Source: Muribaculum sp.
Lineage (GTDB): Bacteria; Bacillota; Clostridia; Lachnospirales; Lachnospiraceae
Direction: 5' to 3'
Length of the DNA: 64,000 bases
Assembly (NCBI GenBank): GCA_023663735.1
Contig: JAMPGV010000002.1
Location: 1 to 64,000 of the forward strand
Shown here one piece after another: positions 58,384 through 64,000 of the stretch (the stretch's first letter is position 1; every line of letters begins with the position of its first letter). The position numbers were made by a program, and so were the translations under genes. The notes under the pieces were generated by a model. That model was not told the DNA's origin and made no database searches. It was given only the letters and a program-made list of their open reading frames with translations.

Positions 58384-60655
58384 TATTCCGATCGGCAGAC
58401 TGATGCGGGAGGACATGCGCCACCGCAGCTGGATGATTACGCTCTCCTGTCTGGCCAGTTTTATCGTTTCCCCGGTCTGCTTCCTGTTTCTCCTCTCCAA
58501 CGCCTCTAACTCCGACTATGTGGTCGCGCGTCTGCAGGCGATCGAGGAGTATGGCTCCGAAATGTTCGCACAGCTCGTATCCGGGCGGCTTTGCAATTAC
58601 TTCTCCACGGACTATCTGATTTTACAGATGGTTGTGCTGTTTGCCGGAGCGTTGATTGTTGCCATCTGCGGTTTCCAATATCTGTATTCCCGCAGGATGA
58701 TCGACCTCTACCACAGTACGCCCGCCACCAGACAGCGGCTCTTTGTATCCGTCTGGCTGAACGGGTTTCTTATCTGGTTCCTGCCGTTTCTGCTGGGACA
58801 TCTCGCGGTGTACATACTGGCTTTGTACCAGATCCGTCTGCCGGCTTTCTGGGGCGGCGTTACCGTGCTGATGCTCAAGGAACTGGGACTTTTCGTCCTC
58901 TGCTTCCTGATCGTGTACAATGCCTGTCTGGTTCCGGTTATGATCAGCGGAAACGCCAAGAACGCCTTTGTGAACATCTTGATCTACGGGCTGGCCGTTC
59001 TGGCGGTCTACGGCATCTGCATCAGTTATATGGCCCGCTATCTGGATACGTTCTACTCTCCGGACGCCAGCTTCTTTACCTCGCCGTTTTCCGCACTTTC
59101 ACCGCTTGCGTCCCCGGCTGTTCTGGGTTTCTATTTTGCGGAACGCGCGCAGGGAACGGAGGAGCTTTCGATAAGCGGCACCCGGTGGGCGGTTCTGCTG
59201 TTAGTGTCCGCCGTGCTGATGCTGGTCAATCTGGCCGCCGCCATGGCGCTGTACAAAAAGCGCTCCAGCGAACTGGCGGAACACGGTGTGGAAAGTCCGT
59301 GGTTCCGCATCCCTCTGAGTATGACTGCCAGCGTGCTGGCCGGTCTTCTGCTGTCCCTGTTTTTCAGCGTGATCACATGGGAAGAAAATCTGGGCTGGAC
59401 GCTGTTCGGCGCGGTCTTCGGATGCACGCTTGCTTTCGCCTGTATGAATATCCTGCACCACGCTTCCTTCAAGGCGCTTTTCAAGCACAAAAGGCAATTC
59501 CTGTTCACGCTGGCTTTCACCTTGGCCTTCGTGCTGGCCTTCTTCTATGACACATTCGGCTATGACCGCTATCTGCCCCGAAAGGAGGAGATCAAGAGCC
59601 TCACGCTCTACAGCGCCCCTTTCAAAGGAGACGGTTTCGGCATCTCCAAAAACGAAGACGGCTGTTACAGATACCTGTCTGACGGCCTGAACACCCCGGG
59701 CAATATCGTTTTTACAGATCAAGAAAACAATTATCGTCTGCTGCAGACGCTGGTCGGGCGCAATGACGATTCTTCCGAGGATATGGGGAAAGACTACCGC
59801 TATGTCGATGTGCGGATAGACACCACCCACGGCTCCTACTGCCGTCATTATCAATACTGCACGACGGGTACCGATCTGGATGTATTAAAACCGTTTCTGG
59901 AGGACAATGATTTCCGGGAGTTCAACTATCCCGCAGCCAGCGGCGTGCTGGAGGCTCCGGCTCAAATCAATGTGGACTCGCTGGACAATCAGGTGTTCTC
60001 CATCACAGAACCGCAGAACATCGAGCGGCTCTATCAGGCGTATGCCCAGGACTTTGCGGAACACTTCGACGCCGACTCTGTGTTCCAGAGCGGCAACCGC
60101 ACCGTCGCGCTGGAATATAATTATCCCAGCTCCTTCAACGAATCTTACACGCGCTATCACCGCCTGAATGTGAATGTACCCGCATGGTACGAGAGAACCT
60201 TCGCCCTGTTAGAGGAATGGTTCCCCGATGCAATCTGGATCGTGGAAGATTTAGATCTGACGTCCGTGTCAATAACGATCGACAGCTCCGGCGACGGCAC
60301 TTTGGACGCCCTGCAGGCTTATCTGGGAATTGCGGATCCCGCCACGGAGACAGCCACAGAAACAGCCGCGGAAAGTTCCGTGGAAAGTTCGGCAGAACTT
60401 TCCGCTAATACCAAGTACTGCTGGCAGCGGATCATCACGGATCCCGCAGAGCTGAACGCCTTAAAGCCCTATCTGTATATCGGCCGCTACAGCGACAGAG
60501 CCTTTGCCGCCATCGGCTCCGCGGAGGCTGTGTGCGGCAACGACCCGTCCCGCTCTCTGACCATAAAAAGCTGTTATCTGAAACTGGGCGAAATTCCCCC
60601 GGGATTTGTGGAGAGCCTGCGCTGGGAGGCGAAGACTTCGGCAAATAAAGGATAA
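58358..60655 (+). CDS. large ABC permease of the YtrA-type operon
   Basis: Start ATG 58358 has GGAGG nine bases upstream and lies inside the ATPase gene. The ~765-residue protein has membrane helices in the first ~400 residues (several pairs at about 28-50, 100-120, 150-200, 205-240, 280-310, 330-410) and a ~355-residue extracytoplasmic C-terminal part with few hydrophobic stretches. The C-terminus contains a short Glu/Thr/Ala/Ser-rich repeat (ATETATETAAESSVESS). It is the exporter permease paired with the ATPase. Resistance or envelope-stress function is inferred from the GntR-ABC context. Confidence 0.85.
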   Translation: MTLKISTHNIPIGRLMREDMRHRSWMITLSCLASFIVSPVCFLFLLSNASNSDYVVARLQAIEEYGSEMFAQLVSGRLCNYFSTDYLILQMVVLFAGALIVAICGFQYLYSRRMIDLYHSTPATRQRLFVSVWLNGFLIWFLPFLLGHLAVYILALYQIRLPAFWGGVTVLMLKELGLFVLCFLIVYNACLVPVMISGNAKNAFVNILIYGLAVLAVYGICISYMARYLDTFYSPDASFFTSPFSALSPLASPAVLGFYFAERAQGTEELSISGTRWAVLLLVSAVLMLVNLAAAMALYKKRSSELAEHGVESPWFRIPLSMTASVLAGLLLSLFFSVITWEENLGWTLFGAVFGCTLAFACMNILHHASFKALFKHKRQFLFTLAFTLAFVLAFFYDTFGYDRYLPRKEEIKSLTLYSAPFKGDGFGISKNEDGCYRYLSDGLNTPGNIVFTDQENNYRLLQTLVGRNDDSSEDMGKDYRYVDVRIDTTHGSYCRHYQYCTTGTDLDVLKPFLEDNDFREFNYPAASGVLEAPAQINVDSLDNQVFSITEPQNIERLYQAYAQDFAEHFDADSVFQSGNRTVALEYNYPSSFNESYTRYHRLNVNVPAWYERTFALLEEWFPDAIWIVEDLDLTSVSITIDSSGDGTLDALQAYLGIADPATETATETAAESSVESSAELSANTKYCWQRIITDPAELNALKPYLYIGRYSDRAFAAIGSAEAVCGNDPSRSLTIKSCYLKLGEIPPGFVESLRWEAKTSANKG

Positions 60656-60699
60656 AGATAAAATCAAGAAGATCAAGAAAATCAAAAAAGGCTCCAAAA

Positions 60700-60742
60700 A
60701 AGTCCGCTGCCCGTCCGATTTCTACGGTTGGTCAGCGGACTT
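60700..60742. terminator. bidirectional terminator between the ABC operon and tsf
   Basis: AAGTCCGCTG (60700-60709) pairs with CAGCGGACTT (60733-60742). Read on the minus strand it is followed by six T, serving tsf; read on the plus strand it is followed by a T-rich stretch, serving the ABC operon. Confidence 0.8.
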
Positions 60743-60779
60743 CTTATTTGTAATTGGTTTCAATGGGAAAAGCTTCCGG

Positions 60780-61865
60780 CTAGTTCCCCGCCATCTGTGC
60801 GGCAACCTCCGCTGCAAAATCCTCGTTCTTCTTCTCCATGCCCTCGCCTACCTCAAAGCGAATCACCTTAACTATCTTAAGATCTTTATTCACGGAAGCA
60901 AGATACTGTCCTACCGACTGCTTGCCGTCCTCTGCCTTGACATAAACCTGATCAAGCAGGCTGATCTCCTTGATCTGCTTGGAAATACGCCCTTCTACCA
61001 GACCGGCAAAAATCTTGTCTCCCACAATCTGCTCTTTGTCAGCAAAAGCCAGTTCCACCAACGCCGCTTTAGCAGCCTCGGACAAGAAATTAAAAAGGAA
61101 ATTCATATTGCTCTTTTTTTCTTCATAAACAGCAATATCCTCATCACTCCACTTCTTGTCTCCCACTGCCTTTTCAATCAGCTTATTCAAAATCGGCTTG
61201 GGCAGGGATGCCGGATCGTTCAAAGCGCTGTCTACCGTAATCTCCCTAAGTTTTGCCAACTCCTCGTCTGAAATATCGCTTCTCTGGATATACTGAGGGT
61301 TCATAGCCGCCACCTGCATAGCAACATTCTTGAGCGCGTCTTTCACTGCGTCATCTGAGCCGCCCTCGCCTGCCACCAGTACCCCGATTCTTCCGCCGCC
61401 GTGAATGTAAGAACCAACGACATCGCCAGATACTTTCTGAAACCTTCTAATTGAGAGTTTCTCGCCAATGGTAAGCGTTTTCTCTTCAAGCTCAGCCTTC
61501 ATATCGAGAATGCCGCATACATCTTCTCCATCCCCTGCCGCATCCTTCGAGGAAGCCAATGCTTTATCAGCTACGTCCTGCGCAAAAGCTTGGAACGTCT
61601 CATTCTTTGCAACGAAATCAGTCTCGGAATTCACCTCTGCGACAACCGCAGTTTTGCAATCAGCAGATACCGCAATCTTGGCAATACCCTCTGCTGCAAT
61701 TCTGTTTGCCTTCTTCTCAACCTTAGCCGCGCCGCTCTTTCTCAAAAATTCCACAGCCTCGTCCATATTACCATTCGTCTCGTTCAAAGCCTTCTTACAA
61801 TCCATCATGCCTGCGCCGGTCATCTCGCGCAGTTCCTTTACCATGCTTGCAGTAATTTCTGCCAT
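60780..61865 (-). CDS. tsf: elongation factor Ts
   Basis: EF-Ts regenerates EF-Tu-GTP. The protein has the N-terminal UBA-like region (VKELREMTGAGMMDCKKALNE), the NSETDFVAKN motif and the core domains. At 361 residues it is longer than the ~300 of many bacteria: about 50 extra residues (near 230-285, including KKWSDEDIAVYEEKKSN) sit within the second core subdomain. It is 23 bp downstream of rpsB and ends before a strong terminator. Confidence 0.95.
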   Translation of the reverse strand: MAEITASMVKELREMTGAGMMDCKKALNETNGNMDEAVEFLRKSGAAKVEKKANRIAAEGIAKIAVSADCKTAVVAEVNSETDFVAKNETFQAFAQDVADKALASSKDAAGDGEDVCGILDMKAELEEKTLTIGEKLSIRRFQKVSGDVVGSYIHGGGRIGVLVAGEGGSDDAVKDALKNVAMQVAAMNPQYIQRSDISDEELAKLREITVDSALNDPASLPKPILNKLIEKAVGDKKWSDEDIAVYEEKKSNMNFLFNFLSEAAKAALVELAFADKEQIVGDKIFAGLVEGRISKQIKEISLLDQVYVKAEDGKQSVGQYLASVNKDLKIVKVIRFEVGEGMEKKNEDFAAEVAAQMAGN

Positions 61866-61888
61866 TTATCTCATCCTCCTAATAAGTC

Positions 61889-62656
61889 TTATGCATTCTC
61901 TTCCTGCTGCTCTGCCACTTCCTCGATATCCTCGGCATTCTCTACCGCGGTATCAGCCTCGGTGTAGACAGCCTCGCCCTGATTTGCCTCAATTACGGCG
62001 TCAGCCATCTTGGAGACGATCAGCTTCACGGCTCTGATGGCGTCGTCGTTGCCGGGGATAATATAATCCAGCTCCTCGGGATCGCAGTTGGTATCGCCGA
62101 TACCGATCAAGGTAATGCCCAGAGAGTGCGCTTCCTGCACACAGATTCTCTCCTTCTTGGGATCTACCACGAAAATCGCGTCGGGGATTCTGGTCATGTT
62201 CTTGATACCGCCCAGATTCTTCTCGAGCTTATCCCACTCCTTCTTCAGCTCGATGACTTCCTTCTTGGGAAGCACGTCAAATGTGCCGTCCTGAGACATC
62301 GTCTCGATGGCATGAAGTCTGGCAATGCGGGACTGAATGGTCCGGAAATTGGTGAGCATACCGCCCAGCCATCTCTCGTTTACATAGTACATGCCGCAGC
62401 GCTCCGCCTCGGTCTTCACCGCATCCTGCGCCTGCTTCTTGGTACCCACAAAGAGGATGGTGCCGCCCTGTGCCGCGATCTCGGAAACCGCGCGGTAAGC
62501 CTCGTCCACCTTGCCCACCGACTTCTGCAGGTCGATGATATGGATGCCGTTTCTCTCGGTGAAGATATAGGGAGCCATCTTAGGGTTCCATCTTCTGGTC
62601 TGATGTCCGAAATGAACACCTGCTTCAAGTAACTGTTTCATAGAAATAACGCTCAT
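61889..62656 (-). CDS. rpsB: 30S ribosomal protein S2
   Basis: S2 is a late-assembling small-subunit protein. The 255-residue product has [38 protein letters not shown] and the [21 protein letters not shown] segment, followed by an acidic C-terminal tail (about 235-255). A GGAGGGAAAG site precedes the ATG. A ~150-nt leader follows its promoter and could carry autoregulatory structure. It is followed by tsf, the usual order. Confidence 0.97.
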   Translation of the reverse strand: MSVISMKQLLEAGVHFGHQTRRWNPKMAPYIFTERNGIHIIDLQKSVGKVDEAYRAVSEIAAQGGTILFVGTKKQAQDAVKTEAERCGMYYVNERWLGGMLTNFRTIQSRIARLHAIETMSQDGTFDVLPKKEVIELKKEWDKLEKNLGGIKNMTRIPDAIFVVDPKKERICVQEAHSLGITLIGIGDTNCDPEELDYIIPGNDDAIRAVKLIVSKMADAVIEANQGEAVYTEADTAVENAEDIEEVAEQQEENA

Positions 62657-62802
62657 GTCTTTCCCTCCGTTTGGTTAGATTCTTCCGCATTTCTTTTCCG
62701 CCGAGCCTGCGTGAAAAGCCCGGTTCTCTCCGACGGCAATTCCCGGCAACCGGAAACACCACCGCCAAATCGAACATGCGTGTTTTTTGTCACAACGGTT
62801 GA

Positions 62803-62831
62803 ATTATACCATAAGAACGCCCCGCTGACAA
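62803..62831 (-). promoter_or_regulatory. rpsB-tsf promoter
   Basis: Minus strand TTGTCA (62826-62831), 17 bp, perfect TATAAT (62803-62808). The leader (62657-62796) contains a CCGG-closed hairpin that may be an S2 binding site, which is inference. Confidence 0.75.
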
Positions 62832-62840
62832 GCGTTTTTA

Positions 62841-63692
62841 TCAAAATGCCGGATCGGCGTGGGCTTTTACCCAATCGAACGCCTTCAGCATCACCAGATG
62901 ATCCTCAATCCGCCTCGGCGGAATGACCGTCTGAACCCTTTCTACGTCCGTCCGGTACCGTTTCGCCAGTTCGCGGTAGTGCGCGGAGATCTCCGCCACC
63001 GTCGCCGTGATTCCCTCAAGCTCTGCAATTTTCAGCAGGGCTAACCGGAATTTCACTTGTATTTTGGCCGGTTCTCTAAAGCTCTCCCTAAACGCCTCCT
63101 CCGTCTGTCCGGTATAAGCCAGATAATCCTGCAAAGATAGCGCTCCGGTTCTGCGGTTCCACTCGCGGAGCATATAAGCCACGCGGTACTCATACGCAAG
63201 CTCTGGGATATCGCCTTTGACCATTCCGGCCAGCTTCCAAGCAAGCAGATCCTCCGGATCCTGAACGCCCTGTGCATCGCCTGCCCCGGACTCTCCGGCC
63301 GCTTCCACCTTCAGTCCCTTATATCCGGCGATCTCCGCCGCCGGCTGCAGCACATAGGTAATCCGGTAAAACGCCTCCTTCGGGCCGCATTTCCCGCAGA
63401 ACCGGATGTCAGGTCTGCCGAAAGGTTTCCGCTCCAGACGCTCGGCCACCGCCTCGGCCGCCCGCCGTCCAGTCATGCCCACGCCCTCTCTGTAAAAAAG
63501 ATGCCGCCCATACCGCTCCTCAAGCATTCTGCGCGTCGCTCTCCCCTTTCGGAACCGGGAACCGAAGATCTGAAAATCTCCGCGCCGCCGCAAATAGGCC
63601 GCCTGTGCGGCCTCATCAAGCTCTTTTACGCTTACTTTCACTTCCGTTACCACGACATTTTCCTGTGTCCTGAGTTCGGAAACAATCTCCAT
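62841..63692 (-). CDS. trigger-factor-like protein without PPIase domain
   Basis: The 283-residue protein aligns in outline with trigger factor ends. Residues ~1-125 match the ribosome-binding domain, including FRKGRATRRMLEERYG near the usual GFRxGK signature, then a segment resembling KPVSQPEIDF and a closing YKGLKVE. Residues ~145-283 match the C-terminal chaperone domain (LSLQDYLAYTGQTEEAFRESF, KFRLALLKIAELEGITATVAEI). The central FKBP-like PPIase domain is absent. The signature Gly-Phe-Arg is replaced (SRFRKGRA). It may be a specialised chaperone. It lies between an MltG-like gene and rpsB, with an AAGGAGAG site. Confidence 0.8.
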   Translation of the reverse strand: MEIVSELRTQENVVVTEVKVSVKELDEAAQAAYLRRRGDFQIFGSRFRKGRATRRMLEERYGRHLFYREGVGMTGRRAAEAVAERLERKPFGRPDIRFCGKCGPKEAFYRITYVLQPAAEIAGYKGLKVEAAGESGAGDAQGVQDPEDLLAWKLAGMVKGDIPELAYEYRVAYMLREWNRRTGALSLQDYLAYTGQTEEAFRESFREPAKIQVKFRLALLKIAELEGITATVAEISAHYRELAKRYRTDVERVQTVIPPRRIEDHLVMLKAFDWVKAHADPAF

Positions 63693-63760
63693 ACGGATCT
63701 CTCCTTTCGTCCGCTGCGTCCCTGATCTGCCATTCCTGTTTTCTGATTCCTGCTCTTCTT

Positions 63761-64000
63761 TTACCCGCCCGTGATGATTCTCGCGATCTCCTCCTCGCTG
63801 GTTCCGGGAACGATCTCATAAGTCCCCGCACGCAGCCGCTTGGAATAGCCGTTGTCGCACAGGAATGTGTCGAATGCCGACGCGTCCTCCACAAGCCCCA
63901 CCGCCGCTAAATCCCTGCTGACGCCCGAGGATCCCGCCCCGTTCTGAATCCGGAACGTGATCGTTTGGAGCGGTTCCTCCGTTTCGGAAGACCCCGTCTC
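63761..64000 (-). CDS. MltG/YceG-like C-terminal fragment (cut by window edge)
   Basis: Only the last 79 residues are inside the window. They contain a region resembling the LysM-like/YceG segment: IQNGAGSSGVSRDLAAVGLV, LRAGTYEIVPGTSEEEIARIITGG. This matches the pattern seen in endolytic transglycosylase MltG and related small membrane proteins (GxxSxxIAxxLxxxGLI...LxAGTYxI). The 5' part lies beyond position 64000, so the full architecture and start cannot be judged. Confidence 0.6.
   Translation of the reverse strand, partial: ETGSSETEEPLQTITFRIQNGAGSSGVSRDLAAVGLVEDASAFDTFLCDNGYSKRLRAGTYEIVPGTSEEEIARIITGG

Noticed and set aside
1..64000. tRNA or rRNA genes
   Set aside because: Apart from the tmRNA T-arm and its partial copy, I found no tRNA T-arm signature with a matching cloverleaf and no rRNA sequence.

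Overview
The window looks like chromosome from a moderately GC-rich member of the Clostridia, most likely Lachnospiraceae. This rests on the anaerobic (cbi-type) cobalamin pathway, consensus sigma-A promoters, AGGAGG-type ribosome binding sites, lipoproteins with a lipobox, a YtrA-type GntR operon, the secG-rnr-smpB-ssrA neighbourhood and a B12-dependent methionine synthase reactivation protein. No species name can be given from sequence alone.

Layout. Positions 1-7.5 kb (all minus strand): a small membrane protein, an OmpR-type two-component system, hflX, a DUF2339-like polytopic membrane protein and a lipoprotein, with two tandem sigma-A promoters reading off the left edge. Positions 7.6-29.2 kb: a 21 kb minus-strand cobalamin locus. 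It starts at a cobalamin riboswitch (28940-29109) followed by a strong intrinsic terminator. It then runs through an exported CbiK-like cobaltochelatase, a FecB/BtuF-type ABC importer with a NEAT-like binding protein, cbiP, cobT, cobU, cobS, a short CobU-like gene, cobC, cbiB, cobD, cbiC, cbiD, cbiF, cbiG, cbiH, a cbiJ-cbiE-cbiT triple fusion, cbiA and a cysteine-rich small-domain gene. Neither cbiL nor a corrinoid adenosyltransferase is present. A stand-alone methionine synthase reactivation gene lies just upstream.

Positions 30.0-36.7 kb: a disrupted gene remnant, an att-like duplication of the tmRNA 3' end, ssrA, a membrane GGDEF protein, smpB, rnr and secG, which together form the trans-translation and RNA-decay module. 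Positions 36.7-42.6 kb: a five-gene oligopeptide ABC importer. Positions 42.7-46.4 kb: gpmI with a repeat-filled leader, an unknown gene, and a divergent Mn-type CDF exporter. Positions 46.5-56.6 kb: an unusual operon with two large lipoproteins (beta-propeller-like region plus family-1 solute-binding domain), MalF/MalG-like permeases, a long coiled-coil HlyD/MacA-type adaptor and a MacB-core-like membrane protein, but no ATPase. Positions 56.6-60.7 kb: a highly structured intergenic region and a YtrA-type GntR-ABC operon with a canonical operator. Positions 60.7-64 kb: tsf, rpsB, a trigger-factor-like protein without the PPIase domain, and the end of an MltG/YceG-like gene.

The most unusual signal is a dispersed ~205-nt palindromic element present three times (16100-16390 inverted, 30297-30500, 48980-49185). 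Each copy has terminal inverted repeats and is flanked by 10-14 bp direct repeats. It carries a conserved hairpin with compensatory base changes and a small GNRA-type tetraloop hairpin (GAAA in two copies, GCAA in the third). The middle copy interrupts a coding sequence, and removing it plus one flanking repeat restores the reading frame. A second theme is short tandem duplications in linkers, gene ends and leaders. Most are in-frame, but one in cbiP has a 25-nt period and would frameshift on copy-number change.
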